Origin: Microstegium vimineum
Lineage: Eukaryota; Streptophyta; Magnoliopsida; Poales; Poaceae
Reading direction: 5' to 3'
Length of the DNA: 64,000 nucleotides
Assembly (NCBI GenBank): GCA_022036555.1
Contig: CM039120.1
Location: forward strand, 29,723,716 to 29,787,715
The position numbers and the translations under genes are program-made. The first letter of the stretch is position 1. Each line of letters starts with the position of its first letter. This document shows, piece after piece, positions 11,243-23,989 of this stretch. The notes below the pieces were generated by a model. The model searched no databases and was not told where the DNA came from. It was given only the letters and a program-made list of their open reading frames with translations.

Positions 11243-13256
11243 TGTGTTCGCACATATGTGGGCTATCTCAAGTATGCTAGAACTAGACATCTTTTGCAAG
11301 TACCAATATGAAGGTTGATACTATTTGAAAGATTAGCATAAGTCTAGATACACTTGTAAGTTGCATCTTGATATCCATTTGCATTGTTGTCTTGTGCTTG
11401 AACTAGATTCATCTTCATGAGCTTCTATGTTGGACTTGAACTAAAATGAATAGCATAAGCTTTCAAGTCCGGTTTAAACCCTCTCTAAGCTTGTTCACAC
11501 ACATTAAGCGGTTATCTTATAGAGGTTGTACTTGTCACTTGATTGCAATCCAAAATAGATCAAGTACTTGGGTTTACTAGCTCATGAACAAACTCATATA
11601 CTACCACTATATCAAACAACTCAATCAAGCTATAGTGGTAGGCTATAAGCATAAAATTCATTTGATTTTCAATGAATGAGCACTATGTATGACTATATGC
11701 ACTAAACAAGTTCTAAGTATTAGATGTATGCATATGTCAAACAATTTCACCATTGCTATGTTGGAGTAGAGGATAGTCAATTTTCATCTCCAATTAGCAA
11801 TGCGAATTCCCATTAAGAGCATGGTGATGACCAATGAATACCATTTGGAATGTTAATCTTTACCCATATGATTTGAGTCCCACTAATGATCAAGTGCACT
11901 TTTCTTGTTGTAGTTGACTTGATTATTTCTTGATCTTTGCTTGCATGAGAGAGTACCAAAAGATGTACCACATGTAGAAGATGATAGTACTTGAATGTCA
12001 TGATACACTTGTAGGTTAAATTCATGAATCTCTCTTTTGGGTGTTGCCTGCTAATTTCTTTTGATCAATCCTATTGATAGCTTTCAACTAAGCATCTCCA
12101 AATGATCCCTAGATCACCACTTCCATCTTATCCTTCCAAGTAACGTTCTTGGTTTACCTACAAAAGGCGGCAAGCCCTTACAAAAGGGAGAAGTGACCTC
12201 TCTCCAAGAATCATCCTTGACACTCAATTGAAATGACTTTGTTTAATTGATCTTCATCTTGAGCACTAAACATATGTCAAATACACTCCACAATCAAATT
12301 GTACTTGTACTCAATTCTAGCATAGGTACCTCAGTCACTTATAAGCATGATTCCAACTTGAGGACCTTTCAATTTGAGTAACTCTAAATCAATCCAATGT
12401 TTGTCACTTTTCTGGCAGATTTTGTACTCTTCAAAGAATATATGATATCTCACAAAGTACATATCCCATGACCTTGAGTTTTGTTGGAGATGTGCTTCAC
12501 TAAGTTATCTAGTAGCCATAAAAATTTGAGCTTCATTGGACCATTATATTGCTACCAGATTTCACATCTTTCCACCTAGGTACATGCTGAAAACTGCTGC
12601 ACATGTGTTGACAAGATCCACTCCACAACGAAGTATCCCTTATCCAATACCCATGAAATTTAAACAGCAACTAATACCACAAGTGTAGAGTATGCACACC
12701 AAATTTCAAGCCAATCCAAGTAGATTTGAACTCTCAAACATGGCTATGATCACAGCTAGCTCAGATTTTGAAAGATTGACAAGAGTTGACAAATTGAGCT
12801 ATGCTTCTTCAAATTGAACCAAATTTGAATCCATCTTGTTTGAACACTCTTACAAGACATATATCCATTCAATCCTCTTACTAAAAGTAGTCTCATGATC
12901 ATATTCATTCAAATCAACTCAAACTTGATCACTAAGCATTTAATCCATTCAAACATCTTATAGCAAGAAACTAGTGCACATATATATCCAATTCAAGCAA
13001 CTCATATGCACTACACTGTGTATATCCAATTCAAATATCTTATACACACCCAAATGAACTTGATCAACAAGAAATATACCTTATTTAGACCATGATCAAT
13101 CCATTAGCAAGCTTCAACTTGAATATTTGCAAACCTTCAAATCATCCAATGAGCCACCACAACTTGATCATGCACTTGTATGGTGTAGCATTTGGACTTC
13201 ATCTTTTGACTTGGCATTGGGATAAGGATAGCACTAAGCTTCATTACTTGACTCAA
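11243..13256 (-). other. Non-coding interior of element A where pol would be expected
   Basis: AT-rich sequence with no open frame that resembles a protein domain. The stretch around 11460-11530 resembles, in reverse complement, the post-pol region of Sirevirus C near 59940-60000 (shared 'aagcttgttcacacac' and 'ggttatctt' blocks). It therefore appears to be a Sirevirus 3' untranslated region joined directly to gag. Confidence 0.5.
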
Positions 13257-15191
13257 TCATATGATGATCAATATGCAATCAATTGAATCAAGTCTCCAAT
13301 GCCCATGGTACCTACACACATTCATCCACTTGTTGATGGTACCCAAAACTAGTTTGGGTCCTCTCAAGTTAGGTGCAACATACTTAGGCAATGCCTTAGT
13401 ATGAATAGCGGGGTGTTTTGCAATAGCAACCATAGAGGTACCACTACCATCCTTTCTAAGCATATGATCATCAATAATTGAAATAGGCTTATAAGTCATA
13501 CCTAGGGGACATGAATTAGCCATGTGTCCCCTTTCCCGACATGAGTAGCACACTCTCTTTGCTTGAGCTTTTTCTTCCTTGCTCATGTTGTGCTTCTCAT
13601 TGTCTTGCCTCTTCTCTTTTGCTTGAATCTTCATCTCAAGCTTGGTAGGACACTTCGAGGCAAAGTGTCCCATATGTTCACACTTGAAGCACTTGATGTG
13701 AGCCAAATGATTCTTCTCTTGATCTTTGCTCATCATCATCTTGTTGGCATCATGGATAGGAGTTGGATGCCTTGCTCTAGCTTTGCCACCTCTTCTTGTC
13801 TTCTTCTTCTTTGTCATCCCCAAATCACCATCTTGATGGTTGATCTTGTATTGCACTTGGGGTTTGACTTGTGGCTTCGCTTGAGCATTCTTGGTTGGGC
13901 ATACATTTGCAAGATGTCTCATTCCATGGCACTTGAAGCACATGAAATGAGATAGCTTCTTTTGTTCTTGCTTCTTCTCTTTCTTGTCCTTGCCCTTGTG
14001 GAAGCCAATTCCACTCTTGTTACCATAGCTTTTTTTGTTTGCCAATATTTGCTTAAAGGTGACTTTGGAGTTGTAACACCTCTCTAGCTTGTTGCTCATG
14101 TTCTTCAATTCACTTTTGAGCTCATTGTTCTCCTTCAAAAGGTTAGTCTCACAAGACATAGAAGTAGAACAAGCATCTATATTTGATGAACAATGCATAT
14201 CAAGTAAATCATCACAAGAGGTGGATACATTATTCTTCCCTACATCACAAGGGTTAGCAACAACATGTGATTGATCATTTGACCCAAGTGATGAGCTCTC
14301 TTCATTTTTAAGATTTAGCAATTCATTAATAAGAGAACCATGTTTGTGAACTAAATCCTCATGAGACACATGAATCTCCTCATGATCAAGTTTTAGTTCT
14401 TCATGTGAAGATTTAAGAACATCAAGTAAGTGCTTATGTTCTTCACATAAGGTCTTTAGAAGTGAGTTTTCATCTTTTAGTTTCTTTGTTTTATTTAACT
14501 CACTTGCTAAAGCCTTTGAAAGTTTGCACACAAGCTCAAAGTTAGGGTCATCACAATCTACAATCATATTGCCAATTGATACCTTAGTGTCACCATGTGA
14601 CATGTAGCATTGTGATGAAGTGGAAGAGCTTGTGGAGACATCACTCTCATAGCCCGAGCATGCATCATCATCATCATCAAGTGTGCTTGGAGTAGCATCA
14701 TCAATTGCATCACTTGAGACTGGGCCTTCATCTTTCTTGTCAAGTGATCTCTTGGTAGATAGATCATCTTCATCATCACTTGAACATGAGGTGGAGCAAT
14801 CTTCCACAACCACCGAGTTGTAGTCATGCTCAACACTCTCATGTGCCACCAACTTGGACACATCATCATCACTGTTTGGAACCGTCTCATATTTATCAAT
14901 GAGGTAGGTCCAAATCTCATGAGCACTCTCCATATCCATTATCTCACCAAAGATGTTATCTTTCATAGAATGGTAGAGAATGTTAGTAGCTTGGCAATCG
15001 AGATATAGGCACTTCTTTTGTGCTTGAGTTGCATCCTCTCTCTCAATTGCACAAGAGAGACCTACATCCACGATCCACCACATTTGGGGAGAAATAAACT
15101 TAAAATTGCATGTCAATCAATTTCTCCACCGTGCAAAGTGTGTGCCATCAAAAATGTGTGGACACTCAACATCTAGCCCATAAGTCGCCAT
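13257..15191 (-). pseudogene. Sirevirus gag with three zinc knuckles (element A), one early nonsense codon
   Basis: The start codon at 15191 lies about 40 bases inside the primer site. The N-terminus carries a Copia gag block (PHIFDGTHFARWRN). Codon 25 is TGA (15117-15119), in a position where related gags have Trp; the frame then stays open for 619 codons. After an acidic Ser/Asp-rich stretch and a predicted coiled coil (about residues 200-280 of the open part) come three CCHC knuckles: CFKCHGMRHLANVC, CFKCEHMGHFASKC and CYSCRERGHMANSC, all with C-x2-C-x4-H-x4-C spacing. One or two knuckles is usual in Copia gag. The knuckles are separated by Lys-rich linkers. Apart from the TGA the frame is intact, which is striking in an element with no pol. 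Confidence 0.85.
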
Positions 15192-15228
15192 CCTCTCGGG
15201 TCGGTAAAGACCACAAATGAGAGACCAA

Positions 15229-15240
15229 GCTCTGATACCA
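15229..15240 (-). other. Primer-binding site of element A
   Basis: The minus strand reads TGGTATCAGAGC, the canonical initiator tRNA-Met complement used by Copia elements, two bases from the LTR edge. Confidence 0.9.
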
Positions 15241-15242
15241 CT

Positions 15243-17477
15243 TGTAGGGTCGAGATGGCGGACTAGAAGGGGGGTGAATAGTCTTTTCTAAAAACTTAAG
15301 CGCAATGGCTAACCAAAACAAATGCGGAATTAAAACTATCGGTCTAGCCAAGACTATACCCCTCTAACTATAACTCTAGCACCTAGCAAAGTATACTAAT
15401 TGGGCTCACTAAGGTGCCAAGCTAGGAAGCTCACCTAAACAAGTCTAGGTTGCAAGGTCACACAAACCTAAGCAACTAGTACTCTAAGCACAAAGGGAGC
15501 TCCTACACATACTAGTAAGCAAAGCACAAAGCACCTAAGCTCACTAGCAATGCTCTCTAGCAAGACTACACAAGCCAACTAGAGAGCTCAACTTACTTAG
15601 CTACACAAACTAAGCAATGTGACTAACAAGGCTACACAAGCCAACTAGTCACTCAAGTGCTACTTCTATGCTACACAAGCTAGAAGGTAACTAGGCAAGC
15701 TACACAAGCCAAACTAGTTAAAAGAGCAACCACTAAACACTTGCACAAGTATGAAACAATAAGTATAAGCTAGTGAATAAAGAATGCAAACCACCAAATT
15801 GTACTACCGGTAGTAGGACCGGTACTACCGGTGGCTGACCGGTACTACCGATGGTAGCACTATAGCTTCGAGATCCAAGGAAGATGAGCTTTGAATCCGG
15901 ATCCGAGCTTTTCCCCACACTCCTTGAGGTTGAGGGTGATGATGTTGAGCTTTGCTTGGATTGCTTCCTCTCCAATTTGTAGATCGGGGCTTCCCAACCT
16001 ATGAACTTGAGGGAGAGAGGAAGAACACGAAGAACACAATAGCAAAGGATAGTCGAAGCTATCTCCACAACATCAAGCACACGAGACTCACGATTTATAC
16101 CGAGGTTCGGCAACTCTACACTAGAGTTCCTACTCCTCGTTGTTGAGGTGACCACGATGGTCGGAGTCTCTTTCACCTCCCTGCCTCTCCCTTGAGGCCC
16201 ACACAAAGAGTGCCCAAGGTTCTCACTAAGATCGAATGATGATTACAAACACTTTGTGTGCCCTTACAAAAGAATCAACACATGAACAACATGGGCAAGC
16301 ACAAAGAACGCCTAGCCGGCTAGGATTCCAACAATCCAAGAGCAACAAATGCAAAGCAAACCGTCAAGAAGAGGAATTCGAATGCTCAAGTTGTAGATCG
16401 ATCCTCTCCTCTTTCTAATCTCACTTCCCTCTCACAAATCCACCATGGATTGAAGTCTAGGAGCAAGGAGGAAGAGAGAGACACTCTTGGGACCCTTTTC
16501 TCAGATGTGGAAGTGGAATAATGGGGGTGACCACCACCCCAAGGGAAGGGGCGGCCTATTTATTCCCGTAGCTCCCGACGCACCACCGGTACTACCTGTG
16601 TCCCACCGGTACTACCGGTCCAAGGAATCCGACCGTTGGAGCTTCCCGACCGTTGCACAAAGTTAGCCAACCGGTACTACCGATTGCTCACCGGTACTAC
16701 CGGTAGTACAAAAATTGTGATGCCCTCGCATGCGAGAAACTCCCACTGGGAGCTGAGCGGTACCACCGGTCTTCACCGGTACTACCGGTGGGAGACCAGT
16801 AGTACCGGTGGCTCAGCAGAAAGCCACCGAAGCACTCTTCTAAGTAAACGATTTGCACCGCTTCTCTCAAACATCTCTAGACTAGCAACTTGAGCACTCT
16901 TATCCTCATCAAGCTAGTCTACCATGCATCCCTCTTGATAGTACGGTTTTTCCTATAACTCAACCCGGTCAAACACTTCTCTAAAACCTCTATGACCGGT
17001 GAAATGAAATGCTCTAAGTTATACCTTTGCCTTGTGCATTCCATTTCATCTCCTTCTCCAATGTTGATGCAACATACACACCAACCTATCACAAATGATA
17101 TGATCCACTACATATCATCACGTGACCGTGTTGGTTCATCGATCTTGACCTCACTTGCTCTTCACCGTTGCGTTGGTCCATCGGCGCCAAGCATCACTCG
17201 CTTGCCCTTCACACTTGCAACCGGTCCATCAAGCCAAGCCTCATCTTGATCTTCTCCACCTTGATCACATGACTACATGTCATGTACCATGTACAATAAA
17301 CTCCTTCATCACCAAGTTGAGCACCATGAATATGCACAATCCATCTCTCCACCATGACTTTATTGGTTGCTCACACTTGTGTACCTAAGGACTAAATCAC
17401 CTGTGTGTCTCACATTAAACACATATTAGTCCACCTAAGTTGTCACTCAATTACCAAAATCACACAAGGACCTTTCA
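15243..17477 (-). repeat. 5' LTR of element A, complete
   Basis: A 2235-bp LTR reading TGTAGGGTCG ... GGACCTTTCA on the plus strand, giving TG...CA ends on the element strand. It contains the same CCGGT palindrome arrays as the left copy (about 15805-15860 and 16575-16815). Confidence 0.9.
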
Positions 17478-18237
17478 CCCTCACAAGGAACTAGTCGTTA
17501 TGCCTTTTTTCGCAGCCTGAAAGCAGACCGTCGGACCACCCCGTCCGACCACACCACTGGACTATGTCATCTGGTCCGGAGGTCACTTTGACTTCTGTTC
17601 TGCCTTTGAATGAGCCACTGGACCTTTGGCCTATGGTCCGAAGCACATCGGACCACCTGTCCGACGCTCCTTTTTGTGCCAGCCAGTGCTAGGATCGAGC
17701 AGCCGTCGGACCATCTCCTATGGTCCGGAGCTCCTATGCACAACTGGTCTGACGCCTCAAAGTTGGTCTGAATTTCCTTCTCTTTGCTTCCCTTGATCTC
17801 ATGGCCACCACCAATTGTTTCACTGACTTGTGCATGTGTGTTGGCATATTTTATCAAGTTTTACAAGGGTTGCTCATTAGGTTTTATATGCAATGCAATT
17901 ATGATCAACCTAATGGAACTCGATAGTTGTAACCACTAACTATTTTCTCCTCTTAATAGTACGGTTACCTATCCTAAATGTGATCATACCCTCTAGGTAT
18001 CTTGATCACTAAACCAAAAAACCCTAGCTTATACCTTTGCCTTGATTAGCTCTTAGGATCTTCTCCTCTTCACTTCTTCTCCAAGTGTGAGCTTTGGTTT
18101 GCTTTCTCCTAGCTTCCATCCTTGCTCCACCACTTGTTCACTCTCACTTCTCCTTAATGTACTAAACCTACTCAAACACTTAGAGCTAGGTTAGTACTTA
18201 GATTTCATCAATTACCCAAAACACTAGAGATCTTTCA
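17478..18237 (-). repeat. Sirevirus LTR fragment I (host of element A)
   Basis: This looks like the outer part of a Copia LTR on the minus strand: it ends in GATCTTTCA at 18237 and has the usual 'ttcatcaattaccc' and 'tgatagtacgg'-like blocks near that end. It contains short 'gtcggaccac' and 'ggtccgga' words (17528-17770), matching the CCGG-word arrays of other Sirevirus LTRs here. Element A inserted within it, so the rest lies left of the window. Confidence 0.6.
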
Positions 18238-18545
18238 CCTTCTTCGTAGTATTCTTGCTAGTCTTACTGATCTTGGTCATAGAAGAACTCTGAATCTTCA
18301 ACTGCCTGCTCAACATCTATAACCGATCACCAAACAACAACATACATTCAACGGGCAAACTTACACAAAACAAACAAGGCTACGATTAGAACAATACACC
18401 AATAGTGAGAAAAAAACATGAAAAGTTTATAAAACTAATCTATGTACTGCTATGAACACACAGGCATTTTGTTCACGAAAAACGGAGCCACAGAGAATTG
18501 AATAAGTTTTCAAAACCACTCAATACAAAATTAATAAATGCTCCA
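18238..18545. other. Unassigned AT-rich stretch
   Basis: No open frame, RNA gene or repeat boundary is recognisable. It lies between two Copia LTR fragments and is probably the worn interior of an old retroelement. Confidence 0.3.
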
Positions 18546-18945
18546 ACATCTAATTCACAACATGTTGCATATGGTGTGCGAACACATGGTTGATATGTGC
18601 CGATGATGTTCAATTTTAGTGATGAGTGATTGCTCAACATTTGAGTATTTCAGTTTGAGTGGTTCCACTAATCCACTATGAAAGCAGAAATGTGTTTGTC
18701 TATCGGCTTGTGGTATGTAGGTGTCGAGTCCGGAGACGGTAGTCAAAGGCGAGGTGAAGGTTGAGTAGTGGCGTGCCATGCCGATAGGCTGAGATCAGTG
18801 AAGAGCGGACGCGAGGCTCATACCGACAGACCAGAGGGCCGGAGGACTAGCCATGGTGGCTGGCACTTGGCATCGACAAGTGCGTGAAAACATGGAGTAG
18901 ACCGTGTTGACCAAGTCAAGACGGCGGGCGAGCGAGTCGAGCAGG
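18546..18945 (+). repeat. Inverted fragment of an element-B-type LTR
   Basis: In reverse complement this stretch matches the end of the B LTRs, around 8250-8640 and 10840-11250. Shared blocks include 'gcgaacacatgg', the 'gatgagtgat' block, 'agacggcgggcg...' and 'catggtggctgg'. It is diverged and lies in the opposite orientation to B. Confidence 0.6.
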
Positions 18946-19118
18946 TGAAAGGTCTAGGAATGGCTAGAGGGGGTGAATAACCTAATAAAATTTTCTACAA
19001 CAACACTAGACGAGATATTAGTATAATAAATGGCCTAAGCAAGTTTTGCGCTAGAAATAATCAAGTGTTGCAAGCCACCTATCCACAATTCTAGTTTCTA
19101 GGAAATAAAAGTCTATCT
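18946..19118 (-). repeat. Sirevirus LTR fragment J, cut by Gypsy D
   Basis: It begins TGAAAGGTCTAGGAATGGC, the reverse complement of the end of the C LTR at 42440-42473, and runs 173 bp before the TGTTGACGC end of the D LTR interrupts it. The continuation is not in the window. Confidence 0.65.
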
Positions 19119-22100
19119 GTTGACGCAAAAAATGGGGTATCTAGCGTCAGCACCGCGAAAGGCCTGCGGAGATCGTGCAACAGCAGAGCTTGATCTCCTA
19201 AACCTCTTAAGCGGCCCAGGCCACTTCGGGGATTGATCTTAGGCGTGCCAGTCAATTTGACCTGCAATTGACAAGGAAGTGAAATCTCAAATTATGAAAC
19301 ATGCAGCTCTCAAATAGCCGATGAGTAAAGGATATTGACTAAATAGTCAACCCTAGATGGTATGAATCATGATAATAAGATATAAACGGCTATCACATGA
19401 TATCATATATAAAGTGTATAATTAGTCGATCATATGACAACAACCAAGTAAGGATGCGATACATGCGACATTATTGACCCAAACCGACAAACCTACCAAA
19501 CGTATCGGATAAAGATTAACCATCAACAGAGGTGTGTTCCCATGCAGCCATGATGACAACTAACCCAATAACCCAACTCATTTACTAGTATTTGAGTGTT
19601 TCCATGCAGCCATAAAAGTGAACAAGTTGAACCACGTCCAGTACATTTAATAGATCTAACAAATTAGAATAGTAAAGCACATATACCGTATGATTGAAGC
19701 ACAACCAAATCGGCTATGTTAGCCGATATGGGACAGATGAAGCTTGAACAAGATCCATACGCCCAGCACCGGACGGATCTGAGACTAGACAGATATAACT
19801 CAACACATACGGCAGTGGGGTCTGGTAGATGCAGTCGTATCGTATATGTTGAGCTAGATCCAACCCTTCTCAAACCAATCTAATGACCGAACATATGTCT
19901 CGAACCTGCAACATGTAACAACCACAACCGATGGATTAGCCGATAGGATCTTAGATCTACTGCTTCGACATGTATAAGAGTTAATGCTTTGAAGACAATA
20001 GATCTAGATGGAAAATAACACGTAGGCCAGTCCATTAGTTGAGATTGGGCAAGATATTATTGAAATAAATTAAACAATGCATAAAAGACAATATTGATAA
20101 CTTAATGAATCTATTAGATCATCAATCTAATAGAGTCGATAACTAGCTCGAAGCCATGAGTCATGTGAGATTGAAGCAATGTAGCCCCGTGAACATAGAT
20201 TCAAACCGATAACTAGCTCAGATCGAGCTTGTACGAGTTACACAATACAATTGTACAAACGAGACATGAACCAAGGCTAAACTTACAAGCAAACAGGAGG
20301 TCGATCTGGTCGATGTAGCCTGGTCCGTCGAAGGTTCACCGAAATCTACTCTACTCCTACTCCTAGGGTTGGCCGATGGCCGAAATAAACTAAGTTGTGT
20401 GTATTTGATTGATTGGATGTCCTTCTCATTCCCTAGGCCTAGCTATTTATAGACTATATCACATACCCTATCCGGTCGTCGCACAAGTCCTAAAAATAAG
20501 GAAACAAATATGACTTTGTGAAAGGTCCTAGATGGCTAGAGGGGGGTGAATAGCCTAATAAAAATTCTACAAACCACTAGAGCAAAGGTTAGATAAACAC
20601 TTAAGCAAAGCTTTTTCCTCTAGCTCTACTAGGGATGCAAAGCCACCTATCCAAGCAATTCTAGTTAGTTAAGTGCCTAACAAACAATAGCAAGATCCTA
20701 AGGCACTTAACACAAGTTATCAAGAACAACTAACAACAAGAACTAACTAGCAAGCTAACTAGACAATATAAGAACAAAAGTAAGTGCAAAGAGGATAGAG
20801 ATGATTATACCGAAGCCTTGTGATGTATGGATGTCAATGGGATAAACCAATTACAATTAATACGAAAGAGTAGCCGGGAAATAAGATTGACACAATGATT
20901 TTTCTCCCGAGGTTAACTTGATTGCCACCAAGCTAGTCCCCGTTGTGTCGACTACTCAAGTGGTGATTCGGTGGCTAATAGGCGTTTCACAAGCCTAGCC
21001 CACTACCTGAGCGCCACAATAATCCACCCAAATGAGAGTAACTCAATGACACGAGAAATCCACTAGAGTTACCCTTTGTCGCTCCGCCGAGGTGGGTACA
21101 AGCCCTCTCACAATCGATGAAGCTGACCACGAACAATCACCAACATGTGTCGAAGCTTCTCCACAAACGCTGAGTCGTATAGGTGTTTGGCAAACACCAA
21201 GAATAACAAGAAAACTCGCGGCGATGACGATGACCAAGTGCCACTAAGATGCAATGCAATGATCAAGCACTTGGTTCACTCAAACTCTCATGAATTAACA
21301 AGCAAAGCCAAGAGAGATGAGTTGGGGGCCTTCTCAAGCAAGCACAAGTATGTCAAATGAATGATAGGTGAGCCGGCCAAAACATATTTATAGCTTCCAA
21401 AAAGCAACTAGCCATTTTGCCCCTTGATCATAGCTTTCTGGGGAGCTCCGGACGCTCGCAGGCAGGGGGTCCAGACCATTTTCCGCGCGTCTGGACCCTC
21501 TGTGATTTGAATCAGTTCCTTCGCGCCTTCGCATGTGTCGTCCACGTGTCTCCGGACGATGTGAATAGTTGGGGTCCGGACCATCGCGCCCTGCGTCTGG
21601 ACCCTCTGTAGAACGAGTCCAGAGAGCACCATCTGCTCGGACGCTTGTCCGGAGTCCTGTGTTCGAACAGCACCTAGCGTCCGGAGGCCTTCAATAGAGG
21701 AGTACAGAGAGCTCCAACCTCCGGACGATGCATCCGGAGACCAGCGTCCGGACCTCCTGTGCGCCGCCAGCCGAGCTAGGGTATGCTACCGAACACATCT
21801 GCGTTTGTCCGGACCGAGCTACCCCAGCGTCCGGACCACTTTTCTTTGTCCAAACGAGTTGCTTCGTCTTCTCCAATTCTTCAAGTGCTTACACCAGTTG
21901 ATCCAAACCCTTGTGCTTAGTGTTAGCCTTTACATGATATTTTCTTGGATTTGTTTTACATTTTATGTCACTTAGGTTCATTTTATATATGCAAGCAATG
22001 CAAACCTAGTGGCACATGATAACCGCAATCGACACGAATTTTCCCTTCTTGATAGTACGGCTATATATCCTAAATATGATCACACTCTCTATAGTGTCTT

Positions 22101-22505
22101 GATCACTAAACCAAAAATGGCCCTATGATTATACCTTTGCCTTGAGCCCATTTTTGTTTTTCTCTTTCTTCTTTTCCTTAGTCATGAAACACTTGATCCA
22201 TCATGATCCTTAATCTATCTCCACTTGTCAATTTAGAATACCCTATCTTGATCATACACTTAGCAATAGGGTTAGTCCATAGGTTTCATCAATTTAACCA
22301 AAACCAAACATGGGCTTTCACTTGGGCTTCAACCCATTTTCATGCCAAGATTGTTGTGCACGTTCTACTGTAGTTGGCCGAAAAATCCTTCTGTGATCTC
22401 GTCTTTCCTTAGTCGATCTTTCGGATCCATCTGAATCTCCTCTCTGAAGGCCCGCTAGAAGGCCCATGAACATGTATCTGGTCGTGCCAAAATATGGTGT
22501 CAACA
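19119..22505 (-). repeat. 3' LTR of Gypsy D, split by solo LTR K
   Basis: On the plus strand it reads TGTTGACGC ... GGTGTCAACA. Without K (20519-22320) and its duplicated target it is about 1.58 kb long. A minus-strand TATA box (TATAAATAG) lies at about 20443-20451. The left part repeatedly uses the word 'gccgat/atcggc', as do F and G. Confidence 0.75.
20519..22320 (-). repeat. Solo Sirevirus LTR K inside the D LTR
   Basis: An 1802-bp LTR reading TGAAAGGTCC ... GGGCTTTCA with no internal region. Flanks are CTTTG (20514-20518) and CTTGG (22321-22325), a target duplication with one mismatch. It is the product expected from recombination between two LTRs of a Sirevirus. It contains many 'gtccgga' words at 21440-21840 and a TATA-like box on the minus strand near 21384-21394. 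Confidence 0.8.
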
Positions 22506-22525
22506 CATGCCCCCCAATTTTGGGA
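22506..22525 (-). other. Polypurine tract of Gypsy D
   Basis: On the minus strand this reads as a G-rich purine tract directly ahead of the LTR start. It resembles the tracts of F and G. Confidence 0.65.
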
Positions 22526-22799
22526 TAAATTTGTTTTATTCCCAAAATTCCTTCAAAAATCCCAAGGGTTGTATCGACAGTCGGTCCGTCTCCCAAAAAT
22601 ATATGTGCACTGTTGGGAACCGAAGAGCCGACCTCCCTACTTCCCATCAACTCCGTACCGCAACAATGTCTTCGATGCGACTTCGTCTTCTCACAAAGGA
22701 TCTATATAATTCTATGTGCCCCCATGCTTCAATACTCATTCATAGTCATCCTGCACTGTAGACTCTCTCAGAGTCCCTAAGAACACCAAGAAAACCCCA

Positions 22800-23627
22800 A
22801 TGGCCGGGGGCGATAGCCACGAAAAATGCCCGACAGAAAGGTCGCCACCTGAGGATCCTTCTTCTCATCGACGCTTGCGTATGACGAGGTAGCTGACTCT
22901 TTCGCAGACCCTCTACTTATTTTCCCCCGAGCCTTCTCTTTGGTATAATCGCCAACTGTTTATCAATCCCCACTCTGTCTTCTCCAGATCCGCGAGCAAC
23001 AACGAAACTCCGGCATCTGATTCCGATTCCAGTGGCGCCGATCTGGCCGCCTACCGCTCTGTGGTGGAAGATCGCTATCGGCTCGGAGAGCCATATTCAG
23101 AGTCGATCAAGGAGGTAGGACGCCTCCAAAACTTATCCGATGCCCACTAGGTGGTCTTGGACGCTACTGAAAGAGAGATCGCCGAAACAAGATGCAGTCT
23201 CTCTGAAGCTGACGGTCAAGTGGTAGGTAATGTACGTTTACTTGCCTCAGATCTCTCATGTTTCTTCCTCATTCTCCGTTCTGCCTTGGAAGCATTAATG
23301 ACACAATTGGAGAATCTGCGCCGTATAGTCGCCGCCGCCAATGCTGTTAACACCCAAGGTGATATGCTGAACCAGCGCCTCCAGGATATCCCTCCCCAAG
23401 TTCGGGAGATCGCCCTCCATGGCGTCCGTCATGGTGCTGTCACTGCCCTCACTGCTACTGAGGCCGCCTCCGACTATCAACTTCCGGACGTAGGACCCGG
23501 ATTCCCTAGGCACGAAGGCCCTCAAGATCATGAAGATCTCCAAGAGTCCTTCCAGGGTCATGGCGAAGCAGTAGTCGATATCACTCGTGTCGAGGACATT
23601 ATTAACAAAGTGTTCCTCAACAATTAG
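22800..23627 (+). pseudogene. Antisense coiled-coil gene of Gypsy D
   Basis: This two-exon gene is opposite to the element's own strand and starts 295 bp from the LTR. Exon 1 is 22800-22888 (ATGGCCGGGG start, GT donor) and exon 2 is 22988-23627 (CAG acceptor). The joined frame encodes about 230 residues: an acidic/Ser N-terminus, a helical middle (ATEREIAETRCSLSEADGQ) and a C-terminal part with LENLRRIVAAANAV and PPQVREIALHGVRHGAV. A single in-frame TAG at 23148-23150 probably replaces a CAG (Gln). No retroviral domain is present. A 66-bp in-frame segment at 23227-23292 could be a further intron. The peptide resembles unclassified retrotransposon proteins of grasses; its role is unknown. Confidence 0.6.
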
Positions 23628-23989
23628 TTTGTATCAGGTGTGAACCAATGAAATGATCTTGACGTGTCCCGTGCATTTCCCCTAGGATCATGGTGACTAT
23701 CACAGTCTTTGTTTTGACTTCACCTGCACAGGATTGTCGCTCCGTATCTCTGACGTCATTGACTCCTTCATGATTTGCGATTAGTCAATTCACACTCTGC
23801 TATCCAAAATCTTTGATCGGCTATCTTTAGCCGATTTTTTCTACAACGGATTTTACTTCAGCCCATCAACGGACACTCCTCCCATCTATGTTAATGCCAT
23901 AAATAACAGTCAGACGCCTCGAAGGAGTATCCAACATATATCACCCTATCCTTCTCCTCCTTTCACTCCATCGAAACGCTCTTCAATCC

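Larger units (their letters stand above)
3493..17477 (-). mobile_element. Copia/Sirevirus element A (gag-only, minus strand)
   Basis: A minus-strand element bounded by two homologous LTRs (3493-5563 and 15243-17477). A tRNA-Met primer site (GCTCTGATACCA on the plus strand, 15229-15240) sits beside the right LTR and a purine tract beside the left one. Reading right to left: 5' LTR, primer site, one gag gene with three zinc knuckles, about 2 kb of non-coding DNA, inserted element B, another non-coding stretch with repeated purine tracts, then the 3' LTR. No protease, integrase or reverse transcriptase is present, so it is non-autonomous or deleted. The outer end of its 3' LTR is cut by G and lies outside the window. 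On the right it sits inside another Copia LTR (17478-18237). Confidence 0.85.
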
